Shown here piece by piece: positions 53,949-61,916 of a DNA stretch of 64,000 bases. The notes beneath the pieces are model-generated. The model had not been told where the DNA came from. It made no database searches and worked only from the letters and a program-made list of their open reading frames with translations. The translations under genes were made by a program, and so were the position numbers. Origin of the DNA: Deltaproteobacteria bacterium (GTDB lineage: Bacteria; Myxococcota_A; Polyangia; Haliangiales; Haliangiaceae); assembly GCA_020630875.1 (NCBI GenBank), contig JAHDIH010000004.1, forward strand, positions 212 to 64,211, read 5' to 3'. Position 1 is the stretch's first letter. Each line of letters begins with the position of its first letter.

Positions 53949-54365
53949 CTAATTTTTTCCTGCCACCACTCGTTGAAGCACCATTCCCACAATCAACGCA
54001 CTAAAAAATACGGCGATCGACGCGTTAGGTGATGCCAAAGAAACGATTGCAGGGCCGGGACAATAACCACTAAGTCCCCACCCCACGCCGAAAAGACCGG
54101 CACCAACAATCAGCTTTGTGTCGATTACTTGATTCGTCGGCAAGTAGAACGTTTGGTCAAACAGCGGACTCTTGCGATTCATTATTAGTCTGTAGAAAGC
54201 AAGATGTACTCCAATGGCCCCTACCATTACAAAAGCCAGACTAGGATCCCAACCGCTTAGCAGATCGAGAAACCCAATCACTTTGTTGGCGTCGGTCATT
54301 CCTGACAAGCCAAGCCCAAAGGCGAAAATAAGGCCTACGACAAACGATGCAGCATTGCGTTTCAT
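53949..54365 (-). CDS. YeeE/YedE-family transporter, half-size subunit 2
   Basis: A 138-residue membrane protein from the ATG at 54365, which overlaps the stop of the first subunit by 4 nt. It has about four hydrophobic segments (FVVGLIFAFGLGLSGM, LIVGAGLFGVGWGLSGYCPG). The GWGLSGYCPGPAIVSL motif holds the cysteine typical of the C-terminal half of YeeE/TsuA-type sulfur transporters. With the 54362 gene it corresponds to a split form of that protein, similar to the PmpA/PmpB pairs. Longer ORF versions up to 54632 read through the wrong frame of the neighbour. Confidence 0.87.
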   Translation of the reverse strand: MKRNAASFVVGLIFAFGLGLSGMTDANKVIGFLDLLSGWDPSLAFVMVGAIGVHLAFYRLIMNRKSPLFDQTFYLPTNQVIDTKLIVGAGLFGVGWGLSGYCPGPAIVSLASPNASIAVFFSALIVGMVLQRVVAGKN

Positions 54366-54772
54366 AGCTGTCCCACAATGGAAGCGGTAATCACTCCGGT
54401 TACCATGAACGTGATCGTTGCTACCAAGGAGCGTTTGGAAAACCGAGTCAACCCGCACACGCCATGGCCGCTGGTGCAACCGTTTCCTTGCCTGGTACCA
54501 AAGCCAACGATCCCCCCTGCAATCGCTAGCATTGCCAAATTCCGCCCTTGAGGAATCTGAATGGTTTGAGGCGACAGAAATGCCAACACTCCGCCGCCCG
54601 CCAAAAGTCCCAACACGAACGAGAAGCGCCATGACGAATTTTCGTCTGGCGGCGCAAGTAAGTCTCCAAGAATACCGCTGATGCCGGCGACCCTTCCGGT
54701 AGACAAAAGTAGAACCGTCGCCGCAAGTCCGATAAGACCTCCGCCAAGCACTGCGTTAATGAATGGATGCAT
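54362..54772 (-). CDS. YeeE/YedE-family transporter, half-size subunit 1
   Basis: A 136-residue membrane protein with about four hydrophobic segments. GGIVGFGTRQGNGCTSGHGV and CGLTRFSKRS give the classical Cys motif of the N-terminal half of YeeE/YedE (thiosulfate or sulfur-compound uptake). The ATG at 54772 is preceded by a promoter with -35 TTGACA. It leads a three-gene operon with subunit 2 and the ETHE1-like hydrolase. Confidence 0.88.
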   Translation of the reverse strand: MHPFINAVLGGGLIGLAATVLLLSTGRVAGISGILGDLLAPPDENSSWRFSFVLGLLAGGGVLAFLSPQTIQIPQGRNLAMLAIAGGIVGFGTRQGNGCTSGHGVCGLTRFSKRSLVATITFMVTGVITASIVGQL

Positions 54773-54777
54773 GCTTC

Positions 54778-54805
54778 ATTGTCCGACATCTGCGCCAACT
54801 GTCAA
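54778..54805 (-). promoter_or_regulatory. Promoter of the sulfur operon, probably leaderless
   Basis: On the minus strand TTGACA (54800-54805) and GACAAT (54778-54783) are 16 nt apart, and the -10 box ends 5 nt before the ATG at 54772. The interval also carries the inverted repeat TGTCA-N8-TGACA (54800-54817 region), a possible operator covering the -35. Confidence 0.55.
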
Positions 54806-54857
54806 AATCAGATGACAATTTTGGAAGATTTTAAACTTCAGTTATCCTACTAGCTGT

Positions 54858-54872
54858 GATAGTTTTACTATC
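54858..54872 (+). promoter_or_regulatory. Inverted repeat abutting the SulP start codon
   Basis: GATAGT-TTT-ACTATC, a perfect 6-bp stem with a 3-nt loop, ends at the base before the ATG at 54873. There is no separate Shine-Dalgarno sequence. It may be an operator (for the TetR of this unit) or a translational hairpin. Confidence 0.4.
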
Positions 54873-56528
54873 ATGGCCGAAAGTAACTTACCTCCTCCCG
54901 ATAGTAATGCAGTACTAGATCCGATAAAACCAGGTGTTTTCGGTAACTTAAGTAGTGACGTGCCTGCTGCGATTATCGTTTTCCTTGTGGCGGTTCCCCT
55001 ATGTTTGGGAATTGCGCTGGCATCAGGCGCCCCCCTGTTCTCTGGAATCATCGCGGGGATCATCGGCGGCGTAATCTGTGGTTCTCTCAGTGGCTCGCAG
55101 CTTGGCGTGAGTGGACCAGCTGCTGGACTTGCGGTCATTGTACTTACGGCTATCGGAGACCTGGGTGCATTTGATGTATTTCTCTGCGCGGTGGTCATCG
55201 CCGGGGTGTTTCAGGTTCTGTTGGGGATTCTCAAAGCCGGCGTAATTGGCTACTACTTTCCGTCGTCGGTCATCACAGGAATGCTCGCGGGGATCGGAAT
55301 CGTTATCTTCATCAAACAGATTCCTCATGCATTTGGTTACCACGGACAAAACACGTCCACCTTCAGCAATATTATGGAATCCGTTAGTCCGGGAGCGGTT
55401 TTGATTACTGCCCTGTCCCTCGTGGTGTTAGTGCTTTGGCAAACCGAGACTTTCAAGAAAAAGCGGGTATTTCAGATTCTTCAAGGCCCCTTGGTTGTGG
55501 TCGCAGGTGGCATCCTTCTAGGCTACTTGATTACAGATCTGTCTCTTCTGGGAGAAAGTTTCCAGCTGAGAACCGTAGGAGACGACAGTCAAATGGTCCA
55601 ATTGCCTGTGGCAGGCAGTCTGTCTGAATTTCTTGGGCAATTTACACTTCCCGACTTTAGCGCGCTGTCCAATCCGGCAGTATGGATGACTGGCGCAACG
55701 ATTGCCATCGTCGCAAGTCTTGAAACCCTATTATGCTTAGAAGCGACAGACAAACTAGACCCGTACAAACGCGTCGCTCCCGCGAACCGTGAACTGATGG
55801 CGCAAGGGGTCGGTAACGTTGCTTCGGGAATGATCGGCGGGCTGCCAATCACTCAGGTGATCGTTCGAAGTTCTACTAACATCCAATCCGGTGGAAAAAC
55901 GAAACTTTCTGCGATTCTCCATGGTCTTGTTCTTGCTGTAGCCGCATTGGCCATTCCTTCGGTGCTCAACATGATACCACTGGCAAGTCTCGCTGCCATC
56001 CTCTTTATGGTTGGATACAAGCTAGCCAAACCCGCTTTGTTCAAAAAGATGTACAAGCTCGGTGCCGCTTACTTCATCCCATTTGCCATCACCATCGCTG
56101 GTATCGTGTTTGTAGACCTGCTCGTGGGAATCGGACTAGGACTGGCTGTCGCAATTGTCTACATCCTGTACAAGAGCTACCGCAAACCATTCCGTTTTGA
56201 GTCCACTATCGGTGAGAAACATGGTGAGCCGCATCCTACCTTTACTCTGACACTAGCCGAAGACGTTACGTTCATTCACAAAGCTCGAATCCGAAGAGCC
56301 CTAAATTCGTTGCCGCCAGATTGCACAATCGTCATTGATGGCTCCAAGTCAATTGATATCGACTACGACGTCCTAGAAATTATCGAAGACTTCAAAATTC
56401 ATGCGGCTCAAATCAATATTGACGTCGAAGAGATACAGCTCTCGTCAGTCAAAGTTGCGCATCCAGAAAAACAAATCGCCAAAGCCATGGAACGAAGCTT
56501 AAGTCTCGTTGCCACAAAAATGCCATAA
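54873..56528 (+). CDS. SulP/SLC26-family anion transporter
   Basis: A 551-residue transporter with 10-14 membrane helices and a C-terminal STAS domain (about residues 455-545, TLTLAEDVTFIHKARIRRAL, then CTIVIDGSKSIDIDYDVLEI). The conserved SulP signature SSDVPAAIIVFLVAVPLCLG, the SGPAAG motif and the VAPANRELMAQGVGN region are present. It is directly followed by a beta-carbonic anhydrase, so bicarbonate is the likely substrate, as in BicA-type systems; sulfate is also possible. Confidence 0.94.
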   Translation: MAESNLPPPDSNAVLDPIKPGVFGNLSSDVPAAIIVFLVAVPLCLGIALASGAPLFSGIIAGIIGGVICGSLSGSQLGVSGPAAGLAVIVLTAIGDLGAFDVFLCAVVIAGVFQVLLGILKAGVIGYYFPSSVITGMLAGIGIVIFIKQIPHAFGYHGQNTSTFSNIMESVSPGAVLITALSLVVLVLWQTETFKKKRVFQILQGPLVVVAGGILLGYLITDLSLLGESFQLRTVGDDSQMVQLPVAGSLSEFLGQFTLPDFSALSNPAVWMTGATIAIVASLETLLCLEATDKLDPYKRVAPANRELMAQGVGNVASGMIGGLPITQVIVRSSTNIQSGGKTKLSAILHGLVLAVAALAIPSVLNMIPLASLAAILFMVGYKLAKPALFKKMYKLGAAYFIPFAITIAGIVFVDLLVGIGLGLAVAIVYILYKSYRKPFRFESTIGEKHGEPHPTFTLTLAEDVTFIHKARIRRALNSLPPDCTIVIDGSKSIDIDYDVLEIIEDFKIHAAQINIDVEEIQLSSVKVAHPEKQIAKAMERSLSLVATKMP

Positions 56529-56558
56529 CTCACCCCCACTAGAATAGGAGAAAAAACA

Positions 56559-57197
56559 ATGACAAATAGATCAAATACACAAAGCAGCGAATCGCAACAA
56601 ATAATCTCTCCAGATCAAGCGTTACAACTTCTCTTGGATGGTAATAAAGCCTTTCTCGAAGCAAAGTTCGCTGACAGAGACCTCTTGGGCCAAGTGAAAA
56701 CGACTTCCACAGGGCAATACCCTCACTCTATCGTTCTCGGTTGTGTTGATTCTCGGGTACCGCCGGAAACTGTTTTTGACTGTGGAATCGGCGATATCTT
56801 CAGCGCAAGAATCGCAGGTAACTTCGTTAACGAAGACATATTGGGCAGCATGGAGTTCGCGTGCAAACTAGCCGGCTCAAAGTTGGTGATGGTTTTAGGC
56901 CATACCGCTTGTGGAGCAGTAAAAGGCGCGTGCGATCACGCGAAGCTTGGAAATCTTACAGCCATGCTCGAAAAAATTGCACCTGCGGTTGATGCGACCC
57001 CAGATACCGGCGGAGACGACCGTTCGTCTAAGAACATCAACTTCGTGAACGCGGTGGTTGAAGAGAACGTTAGGCAAACCGTAGCCAACATCAGCGAGAG
57101 AAGTTCCGTTTTGAGAGAACTTGCAGCAGAGGGTTCAATAAGAATCGTGGGAGCAATCTACGACATCTCCACAGGGAAAGTATCTGTACTCGACTAA
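56559..57197 (+). CDS. Beta-carbonic anhydrase
   Basis: A 212-residue zinc enzyme that interconverts CO2 and bicarbonate. Zinc ligands are Cys62 (LGCVDSRVPPE), His115 and Cys118 (LGHTACGAVKGA); the Asp64-Arg66 dyad is kept. AGGAG lies before the ATG. It follows the SulP gene after 30 nt and precedes the TetR gene by 3 nt. Cytoplasmic: no signal peptide. Confidence 0.96.
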   Translation: MTNRSNTQSSESQQIISPDQALQLLLDGNKAFLEAKFADRDLLGQVKTTSTGQYPHSIVLGCVDSRVPPETVFDCGIGDIFSARIAGNFVNEDILGSMEFACKLAGSKLVMVLGHTACGAVKGACDHAKLGNLTAMLEKIAPAVDATPDTGGDDRSSKNINFVNAVVEENVRQTVANISERSSVLRELAAEGSIRIVGAIYDISTGKVSVLD

Positions 57198-57200
57198 ACA

Positions 57201-57890
57201 ATGTCCGTAGCAATCACCATAACTCTCAATCCAACCCTCTACCTTAGAGACCCGGTTGAAACGAAGCTTGGGAAAAAGATTATCAAAGAGAGCATTCTCT
57301 TGATCGATGAAATTGGTTTCGAATGCTTCAATTTCAAGAAGCTTGCGGCAAGCGCGGATTGCACGGAAGCCTCGGTATACCGCTATTTCGAAAACAAGCA
57401 TAATCTCTTGCTTTACCTGGTCTCTTGGTACTGGGAGTGGGTTGGTCATCTCTGCGAAACGAGTACGAGGAATATTACCGACCCCCATGAAAAACTGCGT
57501 CTAATGATTCGCGCATTCGTTTCGGCCTCGAGAGAGAATGCCGCGGTTCCTTATGTCAACGAAAGCGTACTGCACCGAGTAATCATCGCAGAAGGAGCCA
57601 AAGCGTACCATACCAAGCAAGTCGACAAAGAGAACTCCAGCGGTGTGTTTCTCACTTACAAAACACTTGTGAAGAAGCTGTCGGACGTAATACTGGAGAT
57701 TGACTCAGATTTTCCCTACCCGCATGCTCTGGGAACCAATCTTTTTGAAATGGCCAATAATCACGTATTCTTTGCAAAACACCTTCCGAGACTGACAGAC
57801 ATACAAGTCACCGACGACTTCACGCAGCTAGAGGAAATGCTCGACTATTTTGCTTTTGGCCTCCTCGCTAAGACGCCGCCAGCCAAGTAG
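57201..57890 (+). CDS. TetR-family transcriptional regulator
   Basis: A 229-residue regulator. Residues about 25-72 are the N-terminal TetR helix-turn-helix (KIIKESILLIDEIGFECFNF, KLAASADCTEASVYRYFENK). Residues about 85-229 are the helical ligand/dimer domain. It is the third gene of the SulP - carbonic anhydrase unit, 3 nt after the latter, so it probably controls that unit and may recognise the inverted repeat before the SulP start. Confidence 0.9.
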   Translation: MSVAITITLNPTLYLRDPVETKLGKKIIKESILLIDEIGFECFNFKKLAASADCTEASVYRYFENKHNLLLYLVSWYWEWVGHLCETSTRNITDPHEKLRLMIRAFVSASRENAAVPYVNESVLHRVIIAEGAKAYHTKQVDKENSSGVFLTYKTLVKKLSDVILEIDSDFPYPHALGTNLFEMANNHVFFAKHLPRLTDIQVTDDFTQLEEMLDYFAFGLLAKTPPAK

Positions 57891-57962
57891 GGCCGCGTAT
57901 GGCGGTTGCCATCTGAAAGAAACGCTTTATCGCACGCTGTCTGGATGCCATATTAAAGATGT

Positions 57963-59108
57963 ATGGCCCGAATGTACAAAGAAGGCGCAAGCAAAAGCTC
58001 GTCAGCCAAAACTGAAACGGCGGACAACGCCCTTCCCGTGTGGAGCAACGATGACTGCTGGAACACCTATACCGTTGGGGATGACACGAGTTGGTGGGAT
58101 AGTCTTTGGAATGCAGCGGAAACCGCTGAAGGAATTATTTTTGACTTTCCATCTGGCGTGTTCAATGGCGCCTACACCTACGTCGAACATAAAGCCTCAC
58201 AAATATGGGAAGACATAAAGAACTTCTTCTCGCTTCAAATTCTAAGTGACCTAAAAGCTCTGGTGCAAGCCATTCTCAGTGACCCCATTGCGTTTTTGAA
58301 ACAATTCGTGGAAGCGATTGCTCAAGAATTTTACGAAGCGTATTGTGTTGTAGAGAACTGGTTCAATTCTGCGGAAGCAGCGTCAGGCGGTGAACGATGG
58401 AAGTATATTGGACAAATCGTCGGATTTGTCATCACGATTATCGTTGCGGAGTTTACCGGGGTTGGTGCGAAAATTGCTCAAAAGCTGTCCGGGACTTTCG
58501 GAAAGTTAATGGATTCGGTGACAAGCAAAAGATCTAGCGTGCAACTCAGTGACGGTACTACCGTTCGAATGAATGGAGACAACAGCAAAGGTGGCGCGAA
58601 TCCTCCAAGACAACGTAATCATCCAAGAAACAGAGTTACGCGAGCTTTTCATGACAAATGGAAAGGAAAACCGATGTCATCTCATTCTTCGACCACTACC
58701 TTTTTAGGTAAGGACAATGTTCTTGATCGCGGTCTTGATATGTACGAACCGGGAACTGTGTTTCACGTGGTGACTACTCCTGATGGGCACGGAGCCATCG
58801 GCCCAAGTCTTGGTTTCAAAACAACGCTTGGAGAAGCTGGTGAAGGGCTCCCAAGAAATGGCGGCCACCTCGCTTGTGCAATGGAGATGAAGATTGTTGG
58901 AAAAATGGACGACCACGCCCCTGCGGGAACTCTGGCCGGAACGTTTCGAGTCAACGCGGATGGTTCGCTCGACATATTCAGCATCAAATCCAACGGTATC
59001 AATGAGTACCTCTACGGAAACAAGAATCTTTCCACCGCTCAAGCCAAGCAACTAACAGAGAACGTCAAAGAGTTGCTACCTGAGCGCCAAGTTCACACTA
59101 GCTACTAA
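57963..59108 (+). CDS. Polymorphic-toxin-like protein with pre-toxin glycine-zipper region
   Basis: A 381-residue protein. Residues about 60-150 are amphipathic helices (YVEHKASQIWEDIKNFFSLQ) followed by GERWKYIGQIVGFVITIIVA, then EFTGVGAKIAQ, a segment that resembles the DUF6861-type glycine-zipper pre-toxin region of type VI secretion-linked toxins. Residues about 215-381 are a separate domain with HDKWKGKPMSSHSS, TPDGHGAIGP, NGGHLACAMEMKIVGKMDDH and KSNGINEYLYGNK. Four histidines and a Cys are placed in the conserved-looking loops, but I cannot assign a toxin family. No immunity gene is obvious: the next gene is a convergent ferritin-like one. Confidence 0.6.
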   Translation: MARMYKEGASKSSSAKTETADNALPVWSNDDCWNTYTVGDDTSWWDSLWNAAETAEGIIFDFPSGVFNGAYTYVEHKASQIWEDIKNFFSLQILSDLKALVQAILSDPIAFLKQFVEAIAQEFYEAYCVVENWFNSAEAASGGERWKYIGQIVGFVITIIVAEFTGVGAKIAQKLSGTFGKLMDSVTSKRSSVQLSDGTTVRMNGDNSKGGANPPRQRNHPRNRVTRAFHDKWKGKPMSSHSSTTTFLGKDNVLDRGLDMYEPGTVFHVVTTPDGHGAIGPSLGFKTTLGEAGEGLPRNGGHLACAMEMKIVGKMDDHAPAGTLAGTFRVNADGSLDIFSIKSNGINEYLYGNKNLSTAQAKQLTENVKELLPERQVHTSY

Positions 59109-59758
59109 ATCGAAATATTTCGCGCAGCAAAACGGGGGATGTACTCAGTGGCGACGGTCTTATCCAAAATCTCACTGTATTCGGAAGGTGGAGCAAGTCC
59201 CCAAACTCTTGCTTCGTTGTCAAAATGGTGGTCTGCGCCACCAGAGTAACTTTCGTGCATCGCTGCTAAATGTGCTGGCAGGACGGACTCGGCAACTTCC
59301 TTTACTTGCTCTTCGCCAACCGTAGCAATAAACCAATCTAGCACGTCCCAACCAAACTGCCTGTGCCCCACTTCATCCCGCAATATTTGGTCGAAAACCT
59401 CAGAAGCAAAATCCTTTTTGCAGTGTTGTCTTAGATTGGCAAACAGCGGTACCGCCACGGTTTCTCCTAAACAAAAAATCCTAAGTATCGAAGACAGTGT
59501 TGAGGTAAAAAGGTCGCCTTGCTCAAGCAATGCCGCGGAAGTGTCCACGGTCGGGGTGCCTTCTCCCCCTGCTTGTCTAAAGACCTCAAGACTCATCTCT
59601 GCGTGACTTAGCTCTTCTTCTGCGATTCGCATTCCATCACGAACCAAGTCTGGCGGAGCGCCAAGTCTCATTAGTTGCAGCGTTATCTCTTGGGTCAGCA
59701 GCGCAGAGCAATACTCCGCTTGAACGCGGCGCGCCCACTCCTGCCTTATTGCCTGCAT
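59105..59758 (-). CDS. Ferritin-like domain-containing protein
   Basis: A 217-residue helical protein with the two E...ExxH motifs of a diiron ferritin-like fold: EYCSALLTQEI with EEELSHAE, and CLGETVAVPLF with LRDEVGHRQFGWDV. It could act as an oxygenase, oxidase or iron-binding protein; the substrate is unknown. It is common near secreted or lipoprotein genes in myxobacteria. Its stop overlaps the toxin-like gene by 4 nt, convergent, and the start lies 2 nt after the lipoprotein stop at 59761, so the two are cotranscribed. Confidence 0.87.
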   Translation of the reverse strand: MQAIRQEWARRVQAEYCSALLTQEITLQLMRLGAPPDLVRDGMRIAEEELSHAEMSLEVFRQAGGEGTPTVDTSAALLEQGDLFTSTLSSILRIFCLGETVAVPLFANLRQHCKKDFASEVFDQILRDEVGHRQFGWDVLDWFIATVGEEQVKEVAESVLPAHLAAMHESYSGGADHHFDNEARVWGLAPPSEYSEILDKTVATEYIPRFAARNISI

Positions 59759-59760
59759 CG

Positions 59761-60384
59761 TTACTCAACGCCGGTGCAAGGAACTTGCCGTGGTGGTGGC
59801 GGATTACAAGTCCTAACGGGCCTTCCCTCTACTGGTTTAGGACAATTTACTGAAATTACTTCCCAACAAGTGCCATCTTTACGCTGCACGACCTTTGGAG
59901 CCGGACGTGGCTTCTTGCGTGGTGGTGGATTCTGGACTGCTACCGCGGGTGGACACTCCACTTGCATAGGTCTTGGCGGATTAACAATAATTCCGGGCCG
60001 AGGTGGCGTTGTCACTTTGAAGTGAATGCGGCAAATACCAGATTCGTCTTTGATCACCACTCTATTTTGCGCCTGAGGCACGCATTGAACCTGCGTAGGG
60101 TTGGATGCGGTCGCTTGTTGCGGAGGGATAAGCCCCTCCCAACAGGTGCTATCTTCCTTGCGAAACGAAACATCGCTTGCGTTTGATGGCATTGGCAAAC
60201 GAGTCACAATCGGACGTGGCTTTTTGCGCTCCACCTTTTGTGGTGAAGCTTTATCGGGATAAGTCGTAGCGTTACCACCAGCAGTCTCAACGTAGCAACC
60301 AGATGTCATTGTAGCAGCGATAATCGGGGCAGCAAAAAGTGCCCTACGCTTAAGCCGAGCAGAAAATCTAAATTTTGAAGCCAT
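59761..60384 (-). CDS. Pro-rich, Cys-containing lipoprotein
   Basis: A 207-residue lipoprotein: basic leader (RFSARLKRRALF), hydrophobic core and lipobox MTSGC (Cys30). The mature chain has two DxTCWEgL/V-type segments (KEDSTCWEGLIPP and KDGTCWEVISVNCP), each followed by Pro-rich, basic stretches (PPRPGIIVNPPRP, PPPRKKPRPAP). It resembles two copies of a short Cys-Trp-Glu module. Upstream of the ferritin-like gene and probably cotranscribed. Function unknown. Confidence 0.72.
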   Translation of the reverse strand: MASKFRFSARLKRRALFAAPIIAATMTSGCYVETAGGNATTYPDKASPQKVERKKPRPIVTRLPMPSNASDVSFRKEDSTCWEGLIPPQQATASNPTQVQCVPQAQNRVVIKDESGICRIHFKVTTPPRPGIIVNPPRPMQVECPPAVAVQNPPPRKKPRPAPKVVQRKDGTCWEVISVNCPKPVEGRPVRTCNPPPPRQVPCTGVE

Positions 60385-60528
60385 GACCTTAGCCTAGCGA
60401 GCACCCCATTTCCTTGCAAGGGGAACCTTAACCTAAACGGTTTAGAAATCGCCGCGATGCCGCCGTAATCACGAGCTATCTGATTAAGACGTGAAAGAGA
60501 CAGTAAAATTCAAAACGGCTGAAACGTA

Positions 60529-60888
60529 CTACCGTGGTGAGCGCATACCACCCATGGGGGATCTTGTTTGACTACTTCTTGTCGGGCGGTTGCTCTTTTG
60601 CGGACCTCTTGTCCGACCACGAGAAACCGGGGTAATGGTTCTTCCGCGAGTCTTTTGATTTTGATGTCGGTTGACCCACCGTGTTTCCGATACACGTAGT
60701 CCCGGCGCAATGACGGTCACTGGACGATGTTGCCTGCCACACTGAGAAATTCGCTTTCTGTCAACGTCTGGATAAGTACTCGGGATTTCTTCGCATCCTA
60801 ACGTGTTATTCTCTGCTACAGGAGCTTCTGGTTTTTGCTGCTTTTTACAAGCACCGACTAATAACAAGACCAATACAAAAATTCTCAT
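60529..60888 (-). CDS. Small lipoprotein with Arg-rich tail
   Basis: A 119-residue protein. MRIFVLVLLLVGAC is a short, clear lipobox signal (Cys14). The mature part is short, with two cysteines (GCEEIPS and SQCGRQ), and the last 45 residues are rich in Arg, Thr, Ser and Pro. The tail recalls that of the 14134 lipoprotein. CATAAT ends 5 nt before the ATG, with no Shine-Dalgarno sequence. Function unknown. Confidence 0.6.
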   Translation of the reverse strand: MRIFVLVLLLVGACKKQQKPEAPVAENNTLGCEEIPSTYPDVDRKRISQCGRQHRPVTVIAPGLRVSETRWVNRHQNQKTRGRTITPVSRGRTRGPQKSNRPTRSSQTRSPMGGMRSPR

Positions 60889-60990
60889 AGGTCATTATGA
60901 CCTGCGTTTAAAAGATTCCCTAGCTCCCGTGACTAACAACAACTAACATTTGTGTGAGCATATCAGTCGAAAATCTTGTACTATCTGCAG

Positions 60991-61476
60991 ATGGGGTTTG
61001 ATTTGCAACATTTTTTGGCAAGTGGCGCTGCGCCCACCCTAGAAACCATTCGAGACTTGCTGGACCTGAACCTCGCCGGAGCTCAGCTGGTTGAGTTGTG
61101 CTCGCACTTACATGTCACGAGTCACGAAAGTCCTTTCAGTCAGTTTTATCTGGCGCTGTCTGAGCCCAACAGCGAATCCTCACTGACCGCGGCGTTACTT
61201 AGTGAGCCCCAGCTACACCAAATACTCCCATCAGAGAAAATGGAAACACTTTGCCAACACGAGTCTCCGTTTCGGCATGCCCTGCTGGTCAGTCGTCTCG
61301 AATTCTTACTCAGCGCGCCAGAAGAACACGGCGAAGAAGTCAGTGAAATCTACTGCGAGCTTCTTGATTCAGCAGACGACGAATGGAAAGAAAAGGTGGA
61401 ATCGTTAGGCATCCAGATCAAGGAACTCCGCGCCCTCGGCCTTCTGCCAAGAATCTTTGTGAATCGAAGCCGATAG
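60991..61476 (+). CDS. Hypothetical helical protein
   Basis: A 161-residue soluble protein from the ATG at 60991; a TTG at 60976 would add five residues. It is mainly helical and acidic (PTLETIRDLLDLNLAGAQLV, SALLSEPQLHQILPS-like segments, EEVSEIYCELLDSADDEWKE). Helical repeats of about 35-40 residues are possible. TACTAT ends 6 nt before the ATG. I recognise no family. Confidence 0.55.
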   Translation: MGFDLQHFLASGAAPTLETIRDLLDLNLAGAQLVELCSHLHVTSHESPFSQFYLALSEPNSESSLTAALLSEPQLHQILPSEKMETLCQHESPFRHALLVSRLEFLLSAPEEHGEEVSEIYCELLDSADDEWKEKVESLGIQIKELRALGLLPRIFVNRSR

Positions 61477-61537
61477 CTCGGTGCGTGGTTGGCTCAGACC
61501 TGGAAGTTCATGACTAAGTGGGGGAACGTTTTGCGAC

Positions 61538-61723
61538 TTACCAAATCCACCAACAAGGAATGGAACTAATGCACTTGACGTTAGTCCTTCCGCGGACAGA
61601 TTGTTTGGTCCTCTGAGGAGAGTTAAGTTGTTTCGAAAACGAAGAAGTTCGTGCCGCGGCTGATTGGCTGCATCCCATGGACGAACAAACAATTATTGCT
61701 ACAAAACCAATTACTTTCTTCAT
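61538..61723 (-). CDS. Possible small lipoprotein
   Basis: A 61-residue ORF that begins like a lipoprotein (MKKVIGFVAIIVCSSMGC, Cys18) followed by a basic, Ser-rich tail. The ribosome site is weak and the tail is uninformative. It is the only candidate gene in the 440-nt gap between 61476 and 61917; the rest of that gap holds no gene or strong signal that I can see. Confidence 0.35.
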   Translation of the reverse strand: MKKVIGFVAIIVCSSMGCSQSAAARTSSFSKQLNSPQRTKQSVRGRTNVKCISSIPCWWIW

Positions 61724-61883
61724 TCCGCTAACAAAGCATTTGCCGTTTCATATCGCATCTCTTCCCGCTGACAACCAATAACATTCGCATGGGCACCGGT
61801 AGATTTTTATGAGATGCATCGAAAATTTCTAGAACGAGGGGGTAACGAGAAGGGTTTTGTCGTAGTATGACCAATTGCGTCAA

Positions 61884-61913
61884 TCTCAGTCCGATAGGTC
61901 TCAGTCCGATAGG
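61884..61913 (+). repeat. Two copies of a 15-nt direct repeat before a start codon
   Basis: TCTCAGTCCGATAGG occurs twice in perfect tandem (61884-61898, 61899-61913), and the unit restarts with TCT before the ATG at 61917. The GATAGG parts give duplicated -10-like or ribosome-site-like sequences, so copy number could affect expression. Being 15 nt, it also keeps frame for an upstream TTG start at 61875. Confidence 0.7.
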
Positions 61914-61916
61914 TCT

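Noticed and set aside
54366-54632. Extended N-terminus of the second YeeE/YedE subunit
   Set aside because: It is a shifted frame through the first subunit gene and is basic and non-hydrophobic; the ATGA overlap at 54362-54365 gives the true start.
61405-61692. 95-residue minus-strand ORF
   Set aside because: Runs antisense into the 60991 gene, with no ribosome site or recognisable domain.
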